Part shown: positions 1 to 5,146 of the stretch, piece after piece
Position numbering within the stretch: position 1 is the stretch's first letter
Layout: each line of letters opens with the position of its first letter
Assembly: GCA_902373595.1 (NCBI GenBank)
Contig: CABKMX010000061.1
Coordinates: 1-6,495, forward strand
Direction of reading: 5' to 3'
DNA: 6,495 bases
Origin: an uncultured Christensenellaceae bacterium
GTDB taxonomy: Bacteria > Bacillota > Clostridia > Christensenellales > UBA3700
The notes under the pieces: model-generated
Database searches by the model: none
What the model was told of the DNA's origin: nothing
What the model saw: the letters and a program-made list of their open reading frames with translations, nothing else
Translations under genes and position numbers: made by a program

Positions 1-241
1 CGGCGTTTACGAGATCTACACCGCGCCGAACGACCTTGACGCCGTCGCAAAGGCAATCGAGGCGGACAAGTCGGTCAAGGTGCTGTCCGCAGAACAGGAT
101 ATGATCCCGTCCAACACCGTCAAGTTGGACGAGGCGACCGAGGCGAAGGTCAAACGCCTTTTGGATATGCTCGAAGAGAGCGACGACGTCCAGGACGTCT
201 ACCACAACGCCGAGCTCACGGAGGAGCCGGAGGAGGACTGA
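1..241 (+). CDS. yebC: YebC/TACO1-family protein, C-terminal fragment
   Basis: Only the last 79 codons are present, read from base 2 to a TGA at 239-241; the start lies outside the window. The visible part matches the C-terminal domain of the YebC/TACO1 family: an EIYTAPNDLDAV-type stretch, then MIPSNTVKLDE, then the hallmark LLDMLEESDDVQDVYHNAEL near the end. Family knowledge: YebC proteins were long annotated as transcriptional regulators, while newer work and mitochondrial TACO1 link them to translation, notably at proline-rich stretches. They are cytoplasmic, about 240-250 residues long, and often sit beside ruvC. Here proA starts one base after the stop, and the proA ribosome site (GGAGGAGGA, 229-237) lies inside this gene, so the two are almost certainly co-transcribed and translationally coupled. 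The family call is firm; the exact function of this paralogue is not determined by the fragment. Confidence 0.93.
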   Translation, partial: GVYEIYTAPNDLDAVAKAIEADKSVKVLSAEQDMIPSNTVKLDEATEAKVKRLLDMLEESDDVQDVYHNAELTEEPEED

Positions 242-242
242 T

Positions 243-1481
243 ATGACGGTCGAAGAGATCTGCAAGAGGGCGAAGGAGCAATCCTTCGAGGTCGCGGTGA
301 TGAGCGCGGAGGCAAAGCGCGAGGTTTTGCACGCGGTCGCGGCATACATCCGCGCGGCAAAGGACGAGATCTTGGCGGCGAACGCCGAGGATGTCGCCCG
401 CGCCGACACGCTTCGCGAGAGCATGAAAGACAGGCTCGCGCTGACCGAAAAGAGGGTAGAGGATATGGCGCAGGGCGTCGACGACGTCGCCGACCTGCCC
501 GACCCGATCGGCAAGGTCACCGCGGAGTGGACGCGCCCCAACGGCTTGAAGATCGACAAAGTCCGCGTCCCGTTGGGCGTGATCGGCGTCATATACGAGG
601 CTCGCCCCAATGTCACCGCCGACGTCGCGGCGCTCTGTCTCAAGAGCGGCAACGCGGTCGTGCTCCGCGGCGGCAAAGAGGCGATCCGCAGCAACAAGCG
701 CATCTATCGCGCAATCGCCGAGGCATTGCAGAGCAAGGGCGTCTCTCCGGACGCGGTCGGCTTCATCGACGACGTGTCGCGCGAAGGCTCCGCCGAGCTG
801 CTCCGCCAAGGCAAATATGTCGACGTCGTCATTCCGCGCGGCGGCGACGGACTCAAAAAATTCGTGCTCGAACACGCGACGATGCCCGTCATCGCCAGCG
901 CCGGCGGCAATTGCCACCTCTACGTCGACAAGACCGCCGATCAAGACATGGCTGTCGAGGTCGTCTGCAACGCCAAGCTGTCTCGTCCCTCCACCTGCAA
1001 CGCGCTCGAGCAATTGCTTGTGGACAGAGAGATAGCCGCCGAGTTTTTGCCCAAGGTGTGCAAGGCTTTGTTCGAAAAGGGCTGCCGGATCACCGGCTGC
1101 GCCGAGGCGAAGGACATCGTCCCCGAGATCAAGCTCGCGACGGACGAGGACTATCTGCTCGAACATCTCGACAAGGAGCTGACCGTGTTCGTCGTCGGCG
1201 GCATCGAGGAGGCGATTGGCAGGATCAACGCCAACAGCACCAACCACAGCGACGGCATCATCACCCGCGACGACAGGGCGGCGGACTATTTCGCGCGCAA
1301 GGTCGACAGCGGCTGCGTATATGTCAACGCCAGCACGCGTTTCACCGACGGCTTCCAATTCGGCTTCGGCGCGGAGATCGGCATCTCGACGCAAAAGCTG
1401 CACGCGAGAGGACCTCTCGGCCCCGAACAGTTGACGTCCGAAAAATACGTCGTCCGCGGCAACGGGCAGATCAGATCGTGA
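243..1481 (+). CDS. proA: Gamma-glutamyl phosphate reductase (glutamate-5-semialdehyde dehydrogenase)
   Basis: The protein has 412 residues, the usual family length (E. coli about 417). It reduces gamma-glutamyl phosphate with NADPH to glutamate-5-semialdehyde, the second step of proline synthesis, in the cytoplasm. Visible signatures are YEARPNVTADVAALCLKSGN with LRGGKEAIRSN (dinucleotide-binding half), IPRGGDGL, the catalytic-cysteine motif RPSTCNALE with Cys252, and the conserved end FGFGAEIGISTQKLHARGPL followed by EKYVVRGNGQIR. The ATG at 243 is chosen because GGAGGAGGA (229-237) precedes it at good spacing and the N-terminus aligns with the family. It lies one base after yebC, and its TGA overlaps the ruvC GTG start. 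proB (glutamate 5-kinase) is not in the window, so it is either upstream of yebC or elsewhere. Codon use is strongly G/C-ending like its neighbours. No defect is seen in the key motifs. Confidence 0.97.
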   Translation: MTVEEICKRAKEQSFEVAVMSAEAKREVLHAVAAYIRAAKDEILAANAEDVARADTLRESMKDRLALTEKRVEDMAQGVDDVADLPDPIGKVTAEWTRPNGLKIDKVRVPLGVIGVIYEARPNVTADVAALCLKSGNAVVLRGGKEAIRSNKRIYRAIAEALQSKGVSPDAVGFIDDVSREGSAELLRQGKYVDVVIPRGGDGLKKFVLEHATMPVIASAGGNCHLYVDKTADQDMAVEVVCNAKLSRPSTCNALEQLLVDREIAAEFLPKVCKALFEKGCRITGCAEAKDIVPEIKLATDEDYLLEHLDKELTVFVVGGIEEAIGRINANSTNHSDGIITRDDRAADYFARKVDSGCVYVNASTRFTDGFQFGFGAEIGISTQKLHARGPLGPEQLTSEKYVVRGNGQIRS

Positions 1482-1969
1482 GGATACTCGGCATAGATCC
1501 GGGGCTTGCCGATCTCGGCTACGGCGTCATCGACTCCGAGCGCGGCAAGGTCACCGTCGTCGACTACGGCGAGATCAAGACCCCCAAGTGCGAAAACGTT
1601 CCGGCGCGCCTTCATATGATCTATGACGGGCTCAACGACCTTTTCGACAAGTACAAGCCCGACTGCGTCGCGATCGAGGAATTGTTCTTCACCAAGAACA
1701 TCACGACCGGCATCAACGTCGCGCAGGCGAGAGGTGTCATCCTGCTCGTCGCGTGCGACAAGTGCGGCAACCTCTTCGAGTACACGCCCATGCAGATCAA
1801 GCAGGCGATCACCGGCTACGGCAAGGCGGACAAGAAGCAGATGCAATTCATGGTCACGCGCCTTTTGGGATTGAAGAGCGTCCCAAAGCCTGACGACGCG
1901 GCGGACGCGCTCGCGGTCGCCTTGACCCACGCGCAGACCGCAAGGCTCGGCGGATTGTTCTCGATTTGA
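1478..1969 (+). CDS. ruvC: Crossover junction endodeoxyribonuclease RuvC
   Basis: The protein has 163 residues, typical of RuvC. It is the dimeric, metal-dependent Holliday junction resolvase that works with the RuvAB branch-migration motor in recombinational repair. The N-terminus MRILGIDPGLADLGYGVID is characteristic. The acidic catalytic set is intact: Asp7, Glu67 in CVAIEELFF, and Asp140 and Asp143 in the DDAADA motif near the C-terminus (E. coli: D7, E66, D138, D141). The start is GTG at 1478, overlapping the proA stop in GTGA. No good Shine-Dalgarno site precedes it, so translational coupling to proA is likely. The GTG is preferred because any later start would lose Asp7; an upstream extension of the frame is only a shadow of proA. 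A strong terminator follows within about 20 bases, so ruvA and ruvB are not co-transcribed downstream as they are in many genomes. Confidence 0.96.
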   Translation: MRILGIDPGLADLGYGVIDSERGKVTVVDYGEIKTPKCENVPARLHMIYDGLNDLFDKYKPDCVAIEELFFTKNITTGINVAQARGVILLVACDKCGNLFEYTPMQIKQAITGYGKADKKQMQFMVTRLLGLKSVPKPDDAADALAVALTHAQTARLGGLFSI

Positions 1970-1989
1970 CGACAAAGTCTCAAAAAATC

Positions 1990-2014
1990 ACGCGCCCGAT
2001 CCGGGCGCGTTTTT
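1990..2014. terminator. Rho-independent terminator after ruvC, probably bidirectional
   Basis: A perfect 9-bp stem (ACGCGCCCG at 1990-1998 with CGGGCGCGT at 2002-2010) closes a 3-base loop and is followed by five T (2010-2014). It lies 20 bases after the ruvC stop. On the other strand the same stem is followed, after GA, by six T (complement of 1982-1987), so it could also end transcription of the convergent phd-doc operon, whose last stop is at 2042. Confidence 0.9.
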
Positions 2015-2041
2015 GTATCCTAATGTGTCAAAATATCGGTA

Positions 2042-2431
2042 TTATTGATCGTTCGCAGAAGTATGATCGGTTATCCAAGAGAGCAGCGCTTCATACCCCA
2101 TTTCATTTTTTGCTGTTGCCATTCCGAGGCAAACAAGCTCATCATCATCGGCTTGAATATGAATGCCGTTGACTTCGAGAAATGTGAGCATGAGGTAAAC
2201 GCCTATTCGTTTGTTGCCGTCGACAAACGCATGGTTGGAGATCAATCCCACACATAAGCGCGCAGCCTTTTCTTGTTTTGACGGAAACAATTCTTTCCCG
2301 TCAAACGTAGCGTCACAGGCGGCAAGGGCGCTTTCCAATAATCCGATATCACGAACGCCGAGTTCGCCGCCGGTCTGCTCGATCATCAATTGATGTAACT
2401 GCAGAGCTTTTTGCACGCCAATGGATATCAT
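2042..2431 (-). CDS. doc: Doc-type (Fic fold) toxin of a type II toxin-antitoxin pair
   Basis: The 129-residue protein has the death-on-curing layout: GVRDIGLLESALAA, then EKAARLCVGLISN, then the active-site motif HAFVDGNKRIG. Key residues are His67, Phe69, Asp71, Asn73, Lys74 and Arg75. The NKR ending is Doc-like, whereas AMP-transferring Fic enzymes usually read GNGR. Family knowledge: phage P1 Doc phosphorylates elongation factor Tu and halts translation; whether this protein has that target is inference. The ATG at 2431 overlaps the antitoxin stop in ATGA, the usual antitoxin-first coupled order. The motif is intact, with no frameshift or truncation, so the toxin should be functional. Base composition is lower in G+C than the flanking genes (24 of 60 at 2101-2160 against 40 of 60 at 301-360 in proA), suggesting acquisition by transfer. 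It converges on ruvC across the shared terminator. Confidence 0.93.
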   Translation of the reverse strand: MISIGVQKALQLHQLMIEQTGGELGVRDIGLLESALAACDATFDGKELFPSKQEKAARLCVGLISNHAFVDGNKRIGVYLMLTFLEVNGIHIQADDDELVCLGMATAKNEMGYEALLSWITDHTSANDQ

Positions 2432-2670
2432 TTTGCAAGTTCCTCAAATGCTTTGCGGTGACGATTCAATATGCGGCGAGCGACAACATCTATCTTTTCG
2501 TCGTCGGACAAGATCACGTTCGAGTGATCGACGAGACTGATCAACATATATTCGGGCTTGTTGTTGCGCAAGATCACGACGCTTCCGAGCGAGTCGGCGA
2601 GTTTGGTCGCTTTTGAGAAATTTTGGTTTACTTCGCTGATTGAAAGCATTTGGTTGGTGTTGACAATCAT
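2428..2670 (-). CDS. phd: Phd/YefM-family antitoxin
   Basis: The 80-residue protein has the family layout. The N-terminal DNA-binding part reads MLSISEVNQNFSKATKLAD, then GSVVILRNNKPEYMLISL (about residues 27-45), followed by a charged C-terminal helix (about 53-80, DDEKIDVVARRILNRHRKAF), which in Phd folds on the partner toxin and blocks its active site. The start at 2670 is chosen over an in-frame ATG 39 bases upstream because GGAGGTGA (2675-2682) sits just before it and the shorter product matches family length; the 13 extra residues overlap the A+T-rich leader. Its TGA overlaps the toxin ATG. Phd-type antitoxins normally repress their own promoter, more tightly when bound to toxin; the A+T-rich repeats around the -10 box are candidate operators. 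It is a partner of the adjacent Doc by context; the family assignment itself rests on sequence pattern. Confidence 0.88.
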   Translation of the reverse strand: MIVNTNQMLSISEVNQNFSKATKLADSLGSVVILRNNKPEYMLISLVDHSNVILSDDEKIDVVARRILNRHRKAFEELAK

Positions 2671-2674
2671 TTTC

Positions 2675-2682
2675 TCACCTCC
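2675..2682 (-). promoter_or_regulatory. Ribosome binding site deciding the antitoxin start
   Basis: The minus strand reads GGAGGTGA, then four bases (GAAA), then the ATG at 2670. This near-perfect Shine-Dalgarno site supports the 80-residue antitoxin rather than a 93-residue form starting at 2709, which would begin almost at the expected transcription start. Confidence 0.85.
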
Positions 2683-2690
2683 GTATCGTT

Positions 2691-2715
2691 CATATATATT
2701 ATACAACATATATTA
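2691..2715 (-). repeat. A+T-rich direct repeats over the -10 box, candidate antitoxin operator
   Basis: On the plus strand CATATATATTA (2691-2701) and CATATATTA (2707-2715) are near-identical direct repeats that cover the -10 box and its downstream edge. Phd-family proteins autorepress by binding repeated sites at their promoter, so these are plausible operators. The low sequence complexity means chance similarity cannot be excluded. Confidence 0.4.
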
Positions 2716-2727
2716 GCTAAAATTCAA
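2698..2727 (-). promoter_or_regulatory. Promoter of the phd-doc operon
   Basis: On the minus strand a -35 box TTGAAT (2722-2727, 4 of 6 to consensus) is separated by 18 bases from a perfect -10 box TATAAT (2698-2703). Transcription would start near 2691, about 20 bases before the antitoxin ATG. The 60 bases 2701-2760 contain only 14 G or C. Confidence 0.75.
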
Positions 2728-2734
2728 CCTAATT

Positions 2735-2750
2735 CTCAAAAATTTTTGAG
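2735..2750. repeat. Perfect 16-bp palindrome upstream of the phd promoter
   Basis: CTCAAAAATTTTTGAG is identical on both strands and lies 7 bases upstream of the -35 box. It has no G+C-rich stem or loop, so it is a poor intrinsic terminator for the membrane-protein gene that ends at 2788. A dimeric regulator site or a curved upstream element is more likely. A wider inverted pair, CAACATAT (2704-2711) and ATATGTTG (2754-2761), brackets it. Confidence 0.5.
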
Positions 2751-2787
2751 GAGATATGTTGACGGTTTGATTGCGCGGATCTTTTCG

Positions 2788-3150
2788 TCACGGTTTGTTG
2801 CCAACGCCAAAGACGGCGATTGCCTTTTCCCAAGACAGGTCGACTTTTTTGTTTGAGATGAGGCGGTAGACGTTTTCGGCGGAGAGGCGTTCAAACGCGT
2901 CTTCGAGCGCTTCTTTGAGTTTTTCGAACGCGCCTCCGTCCGCGAGTTCGGGGAGAGGCGAGAGCGGCTCTTCCGCCTCTTCGGGGCTGCCGAGCGCTGC
3001 GCTTTGCGCGCCCGGGGCGGCTTGCATGGACACGCTCGGGACAATCGCGGCGGACAGTTCTTTGCCGGAGCTTGTCCAGATCAGTGCGACCGTCAGCGCG
3101 AGCGCGAGCGCCGCGACGCATATCAAGATCTTTCTATCGGGCAATTTCAT
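2788..3150 (-). CDS. Small membrane-anchored protein of unknown function
   Basis: I do not recognise this 120-residue protein. Residues 1-7 (MKLPDRK) are positively charged and are followed by a hydrophobic segment at about 8-26 (ILICVAALALALTVALIW), consistent with a signal anchor or uncleaved signal peptide. No lipobox is placed correctly for a lipoprotein. Residues 27-72 are a low-complexity linker rich in Ala, Pro, Ser and Glu. Residues 74-99 (FEKLKEALEDAFERLSAENVYRL) look like a charged amphipathic helix, and the C-terminal tail contains VDLSWEKAIAVFG. The predicted topology is a short cytoplasmic N-terminus with the rest outside. Coding is supported by GGAGG (3156-3160) five bases before the ATG and by mostly G/C-ending codons like the housekeeping genes, so it looks native rather than part of the toxin-antitoxin insert. 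It is divergent from tyrS. No clear terminator lies between it and phd-doc, so read-through is possible. Confidence 0.72.
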   Translation of the reverse strand: MKLPDRKILICVAALALALTVALIWTSSGKELSAAIVPSVSMQAAPGAQSAALGSPEEAEEPLSPLPELADGGAFEKLKEALEDAFERLSAENVYRLISNKKVDLSWEKAIAVFGVGNKP

Positions 3151-3170
3151 GTTTTCCTCCGAATATAGCG

Positions 3171-3247
3171 TGCGCGGAGCGCGCCGAAATAATCATCGCG
3201 GCGCAAGGCGCGCAAAAAGCGAAATATCGCTTTACTTATCGCGCGCA
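3171..3247. repeat. Structured G+C-rich intergenic region with nested inverted repeats
   Basis: Three inverted repeats lie between the divergent genes: TGCGCG (3171-3176) with CGCGCA (3242-3247), GCGCCG (3181-3186) with CGGCGC (3199-3204), and AAAGCGA (3216-3222) with TCGCTTT (3227-3233) around a 4-base loop. The third overlaps the tyrS -35 box. Read on the minus strand it is followed by T residues (complement of 3214-3218, partly in the stem), so it could act as a weak attenuator in the leader of the membrane-protein gene. GC-dinucleotide richness makes some of this pairing likely by chance. Confidence 0.45.
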
Positions 3248-3259
3248 TAGTATTATAAT
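3231..3259 (+). promoter_or_regulatory. Promoter of the tyrS-yigZ-ilvE operon
   Basis: A -35 box TTTACT (3231-3236, 4 of 6) and a perfect -10 box TATAAT (3254-3259) are separated by exactly 17 bases. The predicted start is near 3266, leaving a leader of only about 20 bases before the tyrS ATG. That leaves no room for the tRNA-sensing T-box leader common on synthetase genes of Bacillota. Confidence 0.8.
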
Positions 3260-3260
3260 A
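3251..3260 (-). promoter_or_regulatory. Symmetric -10 element that could also drive the minus strand
   Basis: TATTATAATA is its own reverse complement, so the minus strand also carries TATAAT (complement of 3252-3257). A minus-strand start near 3245 would give a leader of about 95 bases for the gene at 2788-3150. No good minus-strand -35 box is visible at 16-18 bases (sequences there read ACCTCC, AACCTC or AAACCT), so this direction would be weaker or need an activator. Confidence 0.45.
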
Positions 3261-3284
3261 TTTTCAAACGTTCGGAGGTTTTTT

Positions 3285-4493
3285 ATGGCAAACGTAATGG
3301 ATACGCTCAAAGCGCGCGGCTTTGTCAAGCAAGTCGTCTACGAAGAGGAGCTCTACAAACTTCTCGGCTCGGAGAGCGTGTCTTTCTATATAGGGTTCGA
3401 CCCGACCGCGGACAGTCTGCACGTCGGTCACTTCCTTGCGCTTATGGCGATGAGCCACATGCAAAAGGCGGGGCACAAGCCCATCATTTTGATCGGCGGC
3501 GGCACGGGCAAGATCGGCGATCCGTCGGGAAGGTCGGACATGCGCAAGATGATGACGGACGAGACCATCCGCCACAACGTCGAGTGCTTCAAGGTGCAGA
3601 TGTCGCGCTTCCTCTCGTTCGAGGGCGAAAACGCCGCGACGATCGTCGACAACGCCGAGTGGCTCGATCAGCTCAAATTCCTCGACTTCATGCGCGAGAT
3701 CGGCTCGGCTTTTTCGGTCAACAAGATGCTGACCGCCGAGTGCTTCAAGACGCGTATGGAGAAGGGTTTGTCCTTCCTCGAATTCAGCTATATGCTCATG
3801 CAGAGCTATGACTTTTTGCACCTCTACCGCACGCGCGGCGTCAAGTTGGAGTGCGGCGGCGACGACCAATGGTCGAACATTCTCGCCGGCGCGGATCTGA
3901 TTCGCCGCAAAGAGGGTGGCGAGGCGTACGCGATGACGTTCACGCTGCTGACGACGTCCGAGGGCAAAAAGATGGGCAAGACTCAAAAGGGCGCGGTCTG
4001 GCTCGACGCGAACAAGACGACCCCGTACGAGTTCTTCCAATATTGGCGCAACACCGCCGACGACGACGTCGAGAAGTGCCTCAAACTTTTGACCTTCGTC
4101 GACCTCGGCGAGATCGCCGAGCTTTGCAAGCACCGCGACGAACGCATCAACGCCGCCAAGGAGAGGCTGGCGTACGAGGTCACCGCGATCGTTCACGGCA
4201 AGGAAGAGGCGGACAAGGCGATGTCGCAGGCGCGCGCGGCGTTCGGGGGAGAGGGCGGCGAGATGCCGACCGTCACCGTCGGGCAGGGCGTCAACAACAT
4301 CATCGACATCATGCTCGCCGCCAAGGTGTGCAAGTCCAAGAGCGAGGCGCGCCAATTGATAACCGGCGGCGGCGTCAAGATCGACGACGAAAAGGTGAGC
4401 GCTTTCGACTATTGCGTCGACGACGCGCGTCTTGCGTCGGGCGTCGTATTGCACAAGGGCAAGAAGTCGCACACGCGCATAGTGAGAGGATGA
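3285..4493 (+). CDS. tyrS: Tyrosine--tRNA ligase
   Basis: The 402-residue protein (family about 400-425) charges tRNA-Tyr with tyrosine using ATP in the cytoplasm. The class I signatures are present: HVGH (residues 46-49, the HIGH motif) in the family block FYIGFDPTADSLHVGH, and KMGKT (229-233, the KMSKS loop). The tyrosine and tRNA pocket blocks YMLMQSYDFLHLY and GGDDQWSNI match the Bacillus-type enzyme. The C-terminal S4-type RNA-binding domain spans about 340-402 (KSKSEARQLITGGGVKID, ending HKGKKSHTRIV). The ATG at 3285 is chosen for GGAGG (3274-3278) six bases upstream and for family alignment; the frame stays open further upstream, but that part covers the promoter. Its TGA overlaps the yigZ start in ATGA, so the two are translationally coupled. 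Transcription is probably from the promoter at 3231-3259. Confidence 0.97.
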   Translation: MANVMDTLKARGFVKQVVYEEELYKLLGSESVSFYIGFDPTADSLHVGHFLALMAMSHMQKAGHKPIILIGGGTGKIGDPSGRSDMRKMMTDETIRHNVECFKVQMSRFLSFEGENAATIVDNAEWLDQLKFLDFMREIGSAFSVNKMLTAECFKTRMEKGLSFLEFSYMLMQSYDFLHLYRTRGVKLECGGDDQWSNILAGADLIRRKEGGEAYAMTFTLLTTSEGKKMGKTQKGAVWLDANKTTPYEFFQYWRNTADDDVEKCLKLLTFVDLGEIAELCKHRDERINAAKERLAYEVTAIVHGKEEADKAMSQARAAFGGEGGEMPTVTVGQGVNNIIDIMLAAKVCKSKSEARQLITGGGVKIDDEKVSAFDYCVDDARLASGVVLHKGKKSHTRIVRG

Positions 4494-5137
4494 CATCCTA
4501 CCTCGGAGCGCAGGGCGAATTTGTCAGGGAGACGATCATTCGCAAGTCGCGCTTCATCACGAGGATAATCGGGGTGGCGAGTGAAGAGGACGCGGTCGCG
4601 GCGATCGCCGCGGTGCGCAAAAAGCACTCGGACGCTACTCACAATTGCTACGCGTACATCGCCGACGAGATGGGGCTTTGCCAGCGCTTTTCGGACGACG
4701 GCGAGCCGTCCGGTACGGCGGGGCTGCCCATGCTCGAGGTGCTCAAAAAGTTCGGCGTCGGCAAGACCCTCGCGGTCGTTACGCGATATTTCGGCGGGGT
4801 CAAACTCGGGGCGTCGGGGCTTGTCGGGGCATACTCCGGATGCGTCGCGGATGCGCTCAAAGAGGCGGGGCTCAAACGCTTTGTCGAGAGCGCGCTCGGC
4901 ACGGCGGTCTGCCCCTATCCGCAGGCGGAGACGGTGGCGCGCGCGATAGCGAAAGCGGGCGGCGAGGTCGTCGGCATCGAGTACTCGGACGAGGTCGCGA
5001 TGCGCTTTGCAATCCCGCTCGCGGCAAAGGCGGCGCTCGATACGGCAATGCAGGCGCTGACGTCGAAAAATGTGCGTATAACCTACACGGGCACCGAATT
5101 TTTCGGCTACGACAACACGAAAACAATTACCTTGTAG
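4490..5137 (+). CDS. yigZ: YigZ/IMPACT (UPF0029) family protein
   Basis: The 215-residue protein has full family length (E. coli YigZ about 204, B. subtilis YvyE about 217). The N-terminal UPF0029/IMPACT domain carries the conserved blocks KKHSDATHNCYAY, DDGEPSGTAGLPML (residues 69-82) and TRYFGGVKLGASGLVGAY (98-115). The C-terminal half (about 140-205) fits the DUF1949 ferredoxin-like domain. Family knowledge: eukaryotic IMPACT restrains the GCN2 kinase and so tunes translation under amino acid starvation; the bacterial role is not established, with RNA or nucleotide binding suggested from structures. The start at 4490 overlaps the tyrS stop by 4 bases and is preceded by GAGAGG; the long open frame upstream is a shadow of tyrS. 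ilvE follows after 9 bases. Sitting between a synthetase and an amino acid transaminase suits a translation or amino acid link, but this is inference. Confidence 0.93.
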   Translation: MTSYLGAQGEFVRETIIRKSRFITRIIGVASEEDAVAAIAAVRKKHSDATHNCYAYIADEMGLCQRFSDDGEPSGTAGLPMLEVLKKFGVGKTLAVVTRYFGGVKLGASGLVGAYSGCVADALKEAGLKRFVESALGTAVCPYPQAETVARAIAKAGGEVVGIEYSDEVAMRFAIPLAAKAALDTAMQALTSKNVRITYTGTEFFGYDNTKTITL

Positions 5138-5146
5138 AGGTGTTTT

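Noticed and set aside
216..1403. A 395-codon open frame on the minus strand opposite proA
   Set aside because: It is the antisense shadow of proA, produced by strongly G/C-ending codons. It has no ribosome site or family motif.
527..1477. In-frame upstream extension of ruvC inside proA
   Set aside because: The extra translation is Arg/His-rich shadow of proA. RuvC begins at GTG 1478, which places its catalytic Asp at residue 7 as in the family.
2671..2709. Longer antitoxin starting at 2709
   Set aside because: The extra 13 residues fall in the promoter and leader sequence, and a strong GGAGGTGA site points to the ATG at 2670.
2736..3044. Alternative minus-strand frame overlapping the membrane-protein gene, or a frameshifted C-terminus of it
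   Set aside because: The translation is Arg/Ser/Lys-rich low-complexity sequence with no ribosome site. The 2788 stop is reached without any sign of a broken conserved domain, though an unknown family makes this hard to exclude fully.
3072..3284. In-frame upstream extension of tyrS
   Set aside because: It would overlap the divergent gene and the promoter. The ATG at 3285 has a good ribosome site and matches the family N-terminus.
3264..4496. A 410-codon open frame on the minus strand opposite tyrS
   Set aside because: It mirrors the tyrS gene and crosses the tyrS promoter region. The Asp/Val/Ala/Arg/Leu-rich translation is typical of an antisense shadow.
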